Source: an uncultured Spirochaetaceae bacterium (lineage in GTDB: Bacteria; Spirochaetota; Spirochaetia; Treponematales; UBA12059). From it: DNA of 19,615 nucleotides. Positions 15,024 through 19,615 of the stretch are shown piece by piece. Location of the stretch: contig CALKWG010000350.1 in NCBI GenBank assembly GCA_938004315.1, positions 1-19,615 on the forward strand. Direction: 5' to 3'. A program made the position numbers and the translations under genes. Position 1 is the first letter of the stretch. Each line of letters opens with the position of its first letter. Under the pieces are notes generated by a model. The model did no database searches, was not told the origin of the DNA, and was given only the letters and a program-made list of their open reading frames with translations.

Positions 15024-16332
15024 CGCGTACCTCCGAGGCCCCGCGGGGCCGAATATGGACATAGTGAACGGAGCCCGCCCCCAGGACGCCTTCCATGAAG
15101 GCCGCGTAGGCCTCCGATCGGTCCGCGGGTACGTAGGCCTGTATCGTGCCGGCGAAGCCCCCGCCGTGGACCCGGGCCGCGCCTTCGGCGCCCAGGAAGC
15201 GCGACGAAAGCTCGACGGCGCAGGCTACCGCCTGACGCGCTGCCGCGCCCTGCGGGATTACGTTCTGCAGGAGCCGCCACGACGACTCGCCCGAGGCCCG
15301 GACGAGGTCCAGGTAGCCCCGTAGGTCGGCGGCCTTGAGGGCGGCCGCCATGGCCGCCGCTCGCGCGTCTTCGGCTACGAAGTGCAGGGCGCGGAGCAGG
15401 GCGCGGTCGCCCGCGGCCGCCCGGATGCGCCCGGCGGCGGCCAGGATCTCGCCCTCGCCCGCGCCGCGCAGGTGCGGTCGCCCGAGGACCGCCGCGGCCG
15501 CGCGCATCTCGCCGGGGATGGCGGCGTAGTCGTCGGTCAGGTCGGCGTGGCTGTCGCCGGCGTGCACGATGGCCAGGCGATAGCCGGCGGCCTCCAGGTC
15601 GAACTCGACCCGCTCCCATTGCGGGGCCGACGGGTCGCCGAAGTCTATGGCGCTCACGGCGCCTAGGGCGCTGGCCATCTGATCCATGAGGCCGCAGGGC
15701 TTGCCGAAATGGCGGTTCTCGGCCTCCTGGCCGATGATGGCCAGCTCCGGGGCGGCGACGGCGCCGTCGTTATAGAGCGCGTTCTGAATCTGGCCGGCCA
15801 TAAGCTCGAAGGCGGCCGAGCTCGAGAGCCCCGAGCCGGCCGGGACGGTGGAGTCGGCCAGGGCGTAGAAACCGCCGGCCTTAGCGCCGCGCGAGCGTAG
15901 GCCGGCGGCCACGCCGCGGAGCAGGGCCTCGGTGCGGCCCGATTCGGCGGGCCGCGGCTCGCCGTAGCGCGTAAGCTCGGCGTCCGGCGCGTCGGCGCGG
16001 CCTATATCGGCCTCGAAGGGGCGCTTCCAGCCGCGGGAGACTAAGACGGCGCGGCCGTCGGGCCGCGCCTCGGCCAGCGCGACGATATCCAGGTGCACCG
16101 CCGCGCAGAGCACGCGGCCTCTATTGTGGTCGGTATGGTTGCCCCCGAGCTCGGTGCGGCCGGGGCTGACGATCAGGCGCGCTCGGCCGGCGTCCGGTCG
16201 GGCGAAGAACTCCTCGCCCAGGGCCAGCCAGCGGGCGGCGGCGGCTTCGGCCGCCGCGCCGTACAGGGAGTCTAGCGCCGCCCGCCCGCGCTCGCCCCTG
16301 ACGAAGGACTCGTAACTTTTCTTATCGAACAC
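15016..16332 (-). CDS. Galactokinase family GHMP kinase
   Basis: 438 aa. Phosphorylates galactose (or a related sugar) at C1 with ATP, first step of the Leloir route. Galactokinase signature: PGRTELGGNHTDHNRG at 57-72 (usual form GRVNLIGEHTDYNGG). ATP loop PAGSGLSSSAAFE at 164-175; the catalytic Asp is Asp217 in GLMDQMA. The third GHMP motif, HGGGFAGT, is near 400. The changes at the signature (ELGGNH for NLIGEH) put it in a divergent branch, so the sugar could differ. The start codon is GTG with a GAGG Shine-Dalgarno. It heads the leftward operon with the transporter; no galT or galE is in the window. Confidence 0.88.
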   Translation of the reverse strand: MFDKKSYESFVRGERGRAALDSLYGAAAEAAAARWLALGEEFFARPDAGRARLIVSPGRTELGGNHTDHNRGRVLCAAVHLDIVALAEARPDGRAVLVSRGWKRPFEADIGRADAPDAELTRYGEPRPAESGRTEALLRGVAAGLRSRGAKAGGFYALADSTVPAGSGLSSSAAFELMAGQIQNALYNDGAVAAPELAIIGQEAENRHFGKPCGLMDQMASALGAVSAIDFGDPSAPQWERVEFDLEAAGYRLAIVHAGDSHADLTDDYAAIPGEMRAAAAVLGRPHLRGAGEGEILAAAGRIRAAAGDRALLRALHFVAEDARAAAMAAALKAADLRGYLDLVRASGESSWRLLQNVIPQGAAARQAVACAVELSSRFLGAEGAARVHGGGFAGTIQAYVPADRSEAYAAFMEGVLGAGSVHYVHIRPRGASEVRDV

Positions 16333-16537
16333 CTAGCTACCTCGATGAACGGCGATTCGGACAAGGCACGATAGCACGGCTCGGGGGATTTAGGAAGCGC
16401 GGGCGGGAAAAATCCGGGGCGGCGAAGCGGCGCGCCTGGACCCGACGAGAGCGGGCGAGAGGGCTTTGCCCCGCGGCGGGGGCGAAGCCCGCCCGGGAGC
16501 GTTCGCATCCGGGCGAGCTAGGGGCGGAGAACGATCC
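16333..16537. other. Intergenic stretch between galactokinase and the 64-aa gene
   Basis: About 205 bp without a credible ORF. It should hold the promoter of the leftward operon, but I find no convincing -35/-10 pair. It contains the hairpin at 16461-16490. Confidence 0.5.
16461..16490 (-). terminator. Hairpin downstream of the 64-aa gene, possible terminator
   Basis: Stem GGGCTTTGCCCC / GGGGCGAAGCCC, 12 bp with one G-U pair, loop GCGGCG. It lies about 48 nt past the stop of the 64-aa gene. The tail read on the minus strand (TCTCGCCC) has few Ts, so termination would be weak or Rho-assisted. Confidence 0.45.
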
Positions 16538-16732
16538 TTACGCGGAGAGCTCGGCGATGTAGCCGGTCCTCATGCAGGTATCGAAGAGCTCCTTGGTCAT
16601 GAACTCCTCGGTCACGTCTTCCCAATCCTCGCGGCGGCGCACGATGCGCACCACGTAGCCGTCTTCGATCTCGTTTACCAGCTCAAGGAGCGAGGGCGCC
16701 TCGCCGGCGCTGCGTATGGCGAAGGTCTTCAT
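16538..16732 (-). CDS. Small acidic protein of unknown function, 64 aa
   Basis: I do not recognise the family. Starting at MKTFAIRSAG it is a compact alpha/beta-looking protein, with a predicted strand DGYVVRIVRR in the middle and a helix TKELFDTCMRTGYIAEL at the end, about one third charged residues and one Cys. A longer frame begins 60 bp upstream at 16792, but a strong Shine-Dalgarno (GAGGAGG, about 5 nt before the ATG at 16732) and a -10 box at 16794-16799 that would start transcription downstream of the earlier ATG both favour the short form. It is divergent from the decarboxylase operon. No transmembrane segment. Confidence 0.75.
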   Translation of the reverse strand: MKTFAIRSAGEAPSLLELVNEIEDGYVVRIVRRREDWEDVTEEFMTKELFDTCMRTGYIAELSA

Positions 16733-16793
16733 GCTTTCCTCCTCGGATCGAGCCGCCGACGCGGGGCCTTCGGGCTCCCTCTCGCGGCTCATG

Positions 16794-16799
16794 ACTATA
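16794..16799 (-). promoter_or_regulatory. -10 box of the 64-aa gene
   Basis: TATAGT on the minus strand. The expected start near 16787 gives a leader of about 55 nt ahead of the ATG at 16732. The -35 is weak. Confidence 0.5.
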
Positions 16800-16851
16800 T
16801 TGTCGGCGTCCTAGGGCGGAGATTTAGCGCCGGGTATCGATCGCTCCGGCC

Positions 16852-16880
16852 TTGCCTCGGGCGCGGCGTCGGCGTACAAT
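16852..16880 (+). promoter_or_regulatory. Sigma-70 promoter of the decarboxylase operon
   Basis: TTGCCT (16852-16857), 17-nt spacer, TACAAT (16875-16880). The transcript would start near 16887, just before the Shine-Dalgarno GAAGGAAGG, giving a leader of about 19 nt. Confidence 0.8.
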
Positions 16881-16905
16881 GCGCCCGCGAAGGAAGGCAT
16901 AATAT

Positions 16906-18033
16906 ATGCAAGACGTGTTTATTGGCTTCAGCGCCGTGGGCTGGCGGGAGCTCGTGATGTTCGCCGTCGGCGGGGCGCTCATTTGGCTCGCCGTGCGTAA
17001 GGAGTACGAGCCCATGCTCCTCCTTCCCATCGGCTTCGGCGCCATCCTGGTGAACCTGCCTCTCTCGGTCGTCTGGGAGCATGAGGGGGCGGCCGGCTTC
17101 CTCAAGGTCCTCTATGACGGCGGCATAGCTAACGAGCTCTTCCCCATACTCATCTTCATCGCGGTGGGCGCGATGATAGACTTCGGCCCCCTCTTTAAGA
17201 ATCCGGCCATGATCTTCTTCGGCGCGGCGGCCCAGCTGGGCATCTTCGCCACCATGATCATCGCCACCCTACTCGGTTTCGACCTTAAGGCCGCCGCCGC
17301 CATCGGCATCATCGGCGCGGCCGACGGCCCGACCGCCATCTATGTGGCCAACAAGTTCGCCCGCGACTATTTGGGTCCCATATCGGTGGCGGCATACTCG
17401 TACATGGCCCTCGTACCGCTCATACAGCCGCCGGTCATACGCATGCTCACGACCAAGCGCGAGCGGACGATACGCATGACGTACCACGAGACCGGCGTTC
17501 CGCGCTGGCTCAAGATACTCTTCCCGATATCGGTCACCTTGGTCGCCGGCTTCGTGGCGCCCATCTCCGCCCCGTTGGTCGGCTCGCTCATGTTCGGCAA
17601 CCTCATACGCGAGTCGGGCGTCCTGGAGCGCCTATCCCAGACGGCCCAGAACGAGCTGGCCTATCTGGTAACCCTGCTCCTCGGTATCACCATCGGCTCG
17701 AGCATGCGGGCCGACAAGTTCCTGAACGTGACCACCCTGATGATACTCGGGATGGGCCTGGTCGCCTTCGTCTTCGATACGGCGGGCGGCGTCCTCTTCG
17801 CCAAGCTCATTAACCTCTTCCTGCCCACAGATAAGAAGATCAATCCGATGATCGGCGCCTGCGGCATCTCGGCCTTCCCCATGTCGGCGCGGGTCATCCA
17901 GAAGATGGCCGCGGAGGAGGAACGGGGCAACATCATCCTCATGCACGCCATAGGCGCCAACGTTTCGGGGCAGTTGGGATCCATCATCGCCGGCGGCATG
18001 GTTCTGGCCTTAGTGCCGCTCGTGGCCGGGTAA
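16906..18033 (+). CDS. Sodium-translocating decarboxylase beta subunit (OadB/GcdB type)
   Basis: 375 aa integral membrane protein with about nine to ten hydrophobic segments. In oxaloacetate, glutaconyl-CoA and methylmalonyl-CoA decarboxylases this subunit removes CO2 from carboxybiotin and exports Na+. Family motifs: GIIGAADGPTAIYVA (134-148), where Asp140 corresponds to the essential sodium-site Asp of OadB; FGNLIRESGVLERL; GACGISAFPMSARV; and HAIGANVSGQLGSIIAGG near the C-terminus. Length and motifs are standard. No alpha (carboxyltransferase) or biotin subunit is in the window, so the acid substrate cannot be named. A gamma-like mini subunit follows 10 nt after the stop. Strong promoter and Shine-Dalgarno precede it. 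Confidence 0.95.
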   Translation: MQDVFIGFSAVGWRELVMFAVGGALIWLAVRKEYEPMLLLPIGFGAILVNLPLSVVWEHEGAAGFLKVLYDGGIANELFPILIFIAVGAMIDFGPLFKNPAMIFFGAAAQLGIFATMIIATLLGFDLKAAAAIGIIGAADGPTAIYVANKFARDYLGPISVAAYSYMALVPLIQPPVIRMLTTKRERTIRMTYHETGVPRWLKILFPISVTLVAGFVAPISAPLVGSLMFGNLIRESGVLERLSQTAQNELAYLVTLLLGITIGSSMRADKFLNVTTLMILGMGLVAFVFDTAGGVLFAKLINLFLPTDKKINPMIGACGISAFPMSARVIQKMAAEEERGNIILMHAIGANVSGQLGSIIAGGMVLALVPLVAG

Positions 18034-18043
18034 GGGGTAGGGT

Positions 18044-18205
18044 ATGAATATCGATGTACAGAGCTTGCGCGAGGCGGGCGCGACCGTGCAGGCCGCGTTC
18101 GTGAGCCTCGGGGGACTTATCGGGGTCTTCAGCACCCTGGCCGTCTTCTACCTCATCATCCGGGCCTCAGAAGCCTTCGGAAGGCGCTCCCCGACGAACG
18201 AATAA
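18044..18205 (+). CDS. OadG-like gamma mini subunit, 53 aa
   Basis: A 53-residue frame with a Shine-Dalgarno-like GGGGTAGGG just before its ATG, 10 nt after the beta subunit stop. It has one transmembrane helix, about residues 18-39 (AFVSLGGLIGVFSTLAVFYL and two Ile), followed by a short charged tail RASEAFGRRSPTNE. This is the topology of OadG gamma subunits, which anchor and assemble the decarboxylase, but the long C-terminal part with the zinc-binding His residues of classic OadG is absent. Position, topology and spacing support a gamma role; homology by sequence is modest. Confidence 0.8.
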   Translation: MNIDVQSLREAGATVQAAFVSLGGLIGVFSTLAVFYLIIRASEAFGRRSPTNE

Positions 18206-18216
18206 GCGCGGCTCTC

Positions 18217-18244
18217 TTGACAGCCCGGCCAGGAGGCCTATGCT
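18217..18244 (+). promoter_or_regulatory. Strong sigma-70 promoter of a small RNA gene
   Basis: Perfect -35 TTGACA (18217-18222), 16-nt spacer, -10 TATGCT (18239-18244). It starts 11 nt after the gamma-like stop and drives no protein gene. Confidence 0.8.
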
Positions 18245-18250
18245 TGTGCT

Positions 18251-18400
18251 TGGAAGCGGGCGAGCGCGCGCCGGGCGGGGGCGGGGCGTAGCTTGTCCCG
18301 TTTCAATGCGGGCGTTCGTCCTTAGCCGGGCGCCAGGCCGGAACCTCCTTATAGGGATTCCCCCGAGCCGCCCGCGCGCGTAACGCGGGCGGTTTTCTTA
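18251..18400 (+). ncRNA. Candidate small regulatory RNA, about 150 nt
   Basis: Lies between a strong promoter and a textbook intrinsic terminator, with no protein gene on its strand before the convergent hydrolase. Visible structure: a hairpin CGGGGC / GTCCCG (18282-18287 with 18295-18300, loop of 7), an exposed ACCTCCTT (18343-18350) identical to the 16S rRNA anti-Shine-Dalgarno, and a possible GGAA...TTCC stem around it. The string GCGGGCG occurs three times (18256, 18308, 18385), and each copy can pair with CGCCCGC of the terminator's left arm, so alternative folds are possible. It lacks the GGAAGG...AGCAGCC core of SRP RNA and is too short for RNase P or tmRNA. 6S RNA is not excluded but I cannot recognise it. 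The 25-codon frame inside has no Shine-Dalgarno. Confidence 0.65.
18368..18400 (+). terminator. Intrinsic terminator of the small RNA
   Basis: Stem CCGCCCGCG / CGCGGGCGG (9 bp, perfect), loop CGCGTAA, tail TTTTCTTA. It would also stop read-through from the decarboxylase operon. Confidence 0.9.
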
Positions 18401-18403
18401 TCC

Positions 18404-18429
18404 GCGCCTTAGGGCGAGGCCCTAGGCGC
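18404..18429. other. Second strong hairpin between convergent units
   Basis: GCGCCTTAGGGC / GCCCTAGGCGC with a GAG loop, 11 pairs and one bulged T. It lies between the small-RNA terminator and the hydrolase stop. No T-run on either strand; possibly a backup stop for the hydrolase transcript. Confidence 0.5.
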
Positions 18430-18477
18430 TACGGAACCTTTCCGCTACGGCGCGGCGCCGGCCTCGGGTCCGATCCC

Positions 18478-19263
18478 TTAGCGGCTCGCCAACCACTCTA
18501 TCGTTATGCGCGCCGCCGTCTCCCGTTCGCAGTCGTTTACGATCACATGCCCGCTTTCCTTAAGGCGCACGGCCCGCACCCTCGCCCCGACGGCCCGCCG
18601 CTCGATAAGCTCGACGGCTTCGAGCCGTACCGAGCGGTCCTTCTCCGAGACGATCACGAGGGTATCGCAACGCAGGGCCTTAAGCTCGCGCCGGGCCGCT
18701 GCGCTCAGCTTCCAGAGCTCGGCTAAGGCCTTCGGATAGCGCCAACGCCAATACTCCTCGGCCAGGTAACGCCGGTCCTCGTCCTCTTCCTCGCGCGGAT
18801 TCGGGTTCGGCGCGCGACGCGCGAGCAGGCGAATGAAGCGCATGTAGGGCATGAGCGGGCTGTCGATGGCGACGGCCGGGGCGTAGAGCATGCACCCGGC
18901 TACCGGATAGCGCACGGCTAGCCGTATGGCCAGAGCCCCGCCCATGGAGAGACCCGCTACGTAGACTTTAGAGCAGCGCCCGGCGAGCTCCAGGTAGGCG
19001 TCGGCCGCCCGCCTGAGCCAATCAGCGGCCCCGGTCGACAAGAAGTCAGCGGCGGAGCTGCCGTGGCCAGGCAGGCGCGGAATGGAGACCGTATAACCGG
19101 CCTCGTTCAGCCGCTCGCCGAGGTAATACATTTCGCCGGGATAGCCGGTAAAACCATGGACGAGGAGTATTCCCGTCCCGCCGCCGTTCAAGAGGCGGGG
19201 TTGGCATGAGGGGCGGACCGCTTGGTCGATGCGCGCCTCTTGGTGAGCTGTTACGGATGGCAT
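18478..19263 (-). CDS. Alpha/beta hydrolase, carboxylesterase / monoacylglycerol lipase type
   Basis: 261 aa serine hydrolase. The core starts with GILLVHGFTGYPGE (31-44; oxyanion HGFTG), then RLPGHG, the nucleophile elbow GLSMG with Ser106, Asp209 in IVSEKDRSV and His239 in KESGHVIVND, giving a full triad with the spacing of Est30-like carboxylesterases and bacterial monoglyceride lipases. The lid region (about 133-190) is rich in Arg/Glu. No signal peptide, so cytoplasmic. The first 27 residues before the core are longer than in Est30 and could be shorter if a later start is used. A weak promoter (TTGCGC, 17 nt, CATGAT) ends 6 nt before the ATG. Confidence 0.92.
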   Translation of the reverse strand: MPSVTAHQEARIDQAVRPSCQPRLLNGGGTGILLVHGFTGYPGEMYYLGERLNEAGYTVSIPRLPGHGSSAADFLSTGAADWLRRAADAYLELAGRCSKVYVAGLSMGGALAIRLAVRYPVAGCMLYAPAVAIDSPLMPYMRFIRLLARRAPNPNPREEEDEDRRYLAEEYWRWRYPKALAELWKLSAAARRELKALRCDTLVIVSEKDRSVRLEAVELIERRAVGARVRAVRLKESGHVIVNDCERETAARITIEWLASR

Positions 19264-19269
19264 CCTGGT

Positions 19270-19298
19270 ATCATGGCGCTCATCGCGCGGCCGCGCAA
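19270..19298 (-). promoter_or_regulatory. Weak candidate promoter of the hydrolase gene (leaderless)
   Basis: On the minus strand TTGCGC (19298-19293), 17 nt, CATGAT (19275-19270), with the ATG 6 nt further on. Both boxes are weak; the case rests on the same geometry as at other genes here. Confidence 0.35.
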
Positions 19299-19365
19299 GC
19301 CGTTAACCGATCGAATATGCCGTTCCCGGCCCCCGGGGTGTCGCGGTTTGAAGTGGAGAAAGTCC

Positions 19366-19394
19366 TTGCATTGCCAACTGTATACGTGTACAGT
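19366..19394 (+). promoter_or_regulatory. Sigma-70 promoter of the last gene
   Basis: TTGCAT (19366-19371), 17-nt spacer, TACAGT (19389-19394). The predicted start is near 19400, giving a leader of about 158 nt with strong hairpins before the ATG at 19559. Confidence 0.65.
19377..19394. promoter_or_regulatory. Palindromic operator over the -10 box
   Basis: ACTGTATACGTGTACAGT matches its own reverse complement at 16 of 18 positions. It covers the end of the spacer and the whole -10 box, where a repressor would block RNA polymerase. The form resembles sites of TetR- or GntR-type dimers, but the regulator is not identifiable. Confidence 0.55.
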
Positions 19395-19411
19395 AATCTG
19401 TGAATAAAGAG

Positions 19412-19444
19412 GCTCTTTCAAAACTCAGTGAGTTTTGAAAGAGC
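19412..19444. repeat. AT-rich inverted repeat 1
   Basis: Perfect 16-bp arms GCTCTTTCAAAACTCA / TGAGTTTTGAAAGAGC with a single central G. In the leader of the last gene. Shares the TTTCAAAA / TTTTGAAA core with inverted repeat 2. Confidence 0.9.
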
Positions 19445-19456
19445 TACTTTAATAAC

Positions 19457-19500
19457 TGCGATTTGGCGCAGCATTTGCACCGCAAACGCAAGCAATCGCA
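19457..19500. repeat. Middle stem between the two inverted repeats
   Basis: TGCGATT (19457-19463) pairs with AATCGCA (19494-19500), closing a 30-nt loop that contains several GC-A/TTTGC fragments able to form small stems. Weaker than the two flanking hairpins. Confidence 0.5.
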
Positions 19501-19501
19501 A

Positions 19502-19538
19502 AGCCAATTTCAAAAGTAAGCGACTTTTGAAATTGGCT
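19502..19538. repeat. AT-rich inverted repeat 2
   Basis: Perfect 16-bp arms AGCCAATTTCAAAAGT / ACTTTTGAAATTGGCT around loop AAGCG, ending 9 nt before the Shine-Dalgarno of the last gene. Confidence 0.9.
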
Positions 19539-19558
19539 ATAAAGCCCGGAGATAGTAC

Positions 19559-19615
19559 ATGAGCCAGAGTCGTTTCGAGCGCATAGACGGGGTGGATTAC
19601 TATACGATCGACGGC
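19559..19615 (+). CDS. Start of an unidentified gene, 3' end outside window
   Basis: 19 codons are visible (MSQSRFERIDGVDYYTIDG). The ATG follows a GGAG Shine-Dalgarno by 7 nt and the codons return to the GC-rich use of the chromosome, unlike the AT-rich leader. Too short to name. Confidence 0.6.
   Translation, partial: MSQSRFERIDGVDYYTIDG

Noticed and set aside
18305..18383. 25-codon frame inside the small RNA, ending in the terminator loop
   Set aside because: No Shine-Dalgarno, no hydrophobic or amino-acid-run leader-peptide pattern, and no gene downstream to attenuate.
18251..18400. Identification of the small RNA as SRP RNA or tmRNA
   Set aside because: The SRP core (GGAAGG ... AGCAGCC) and the tmRNA tRNA-like ends are absent. 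6S RNA remains possible but unproven.
19457..19500. tRNA-like structure
   Set aside because: Only one 7-bp stem is certain; no T-loop or anticodon arm could be drawn.
19412..19538. CRISPR array or integron attC site
   Set aside because: Only two related hairpins with different outer arms, no regular direct repeats or spacers, and no attC core sites or integrase.

Overview
The window is GC-rich (about two-thirds G+C by eye), densely coded chromosomal DNA with no phage, transposase, CRISPR array, tRNA or rRNA that I can see. The gene set points to a free-living or host-associated spirochaete, probably of the Treponema/Spirochaeta lineage: a FlgM-like anti-sigma factor behind a sigma-28-like promoter, a soluble chemoreceptor-like protein coupled to CheD, a sodium-pump decarboxylase beta subunit with a mini gamma subunit, an SLC45-like MFS carrier with a galactokinase, and an RsmI/SpoU/RNase HII housekeeping set. 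This placement is inference from gene content. Ile ATA and Leu TTA codons are unusually common for such a GC-rich genome.

Layout. 1-2135 (+): 3' part of a GH3 N-acetylhexosaminidase, then a GNAT acetyltransferase. 2120-2875 (-): a diaminopimelate-epimerase-fold protein without the catalytic cysteines, divergent from 2986-4428 (+), rnhB and a PHP phosphoesterase. 4469-4894 (-): membrane-anchored protein with two zinc-ribbon units, divergent from rsmI (5015-5845, +). 5931-8313 (+): flgM-like gene, its own terminator, then an iron-ADH-fold protein that has lost its metal-binding histidines, and a SpoU/TrmH rRNA/tRNA methyltransferase. 8373-9491 (+): an orphan sugar-ABC ATPase (MsmK/UgpC type). 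9564-11891 (+): soluble chemoreceptor-like protein and cheD. 11888-16332 (-): an operon read leftward, galactokinase > MFS transporter > patatin phospholipase > serine acetyltransferase. 16538-16732 (-): a 64-residue conserved-looking protein. 16906-18205 (+): sodium-translocating decarboxylase beta subunit and a 53-residue gamma-like subunit. 18217-18400 (+): a stand-alone small-RNA gene with promoter and intrinsic terminator. 18478-19263 (-): alpha/beta hydrolase. 19366-19615 (+): promoter with a palindromic operator, an AT-rich leader carrying a hairpin array, and the first 19 codons of an unidentified gene.

Themes. (1) Several genes have a sigma-70 -10 box ending only 6-7 nt before the start codon with no Shine-Dalgarno, so leaderless mRNAs look common here (rnhB, the zinc-ribbon gene, rsmI, the chemoreceptor gene, the hydrolase). 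(2) Two proteins keep an enzyme fold but lack its catalytic or metal residues (DapF-like and Fe-ADH-like). (3) The two places least explained by protein genes are the small-RNA locus near 18.3 kb, which carries an exact anti-Shine-Dalgarno string, and the AT-rich hairpin array near 19.45 kb; these are the best candidates for something undescribed.
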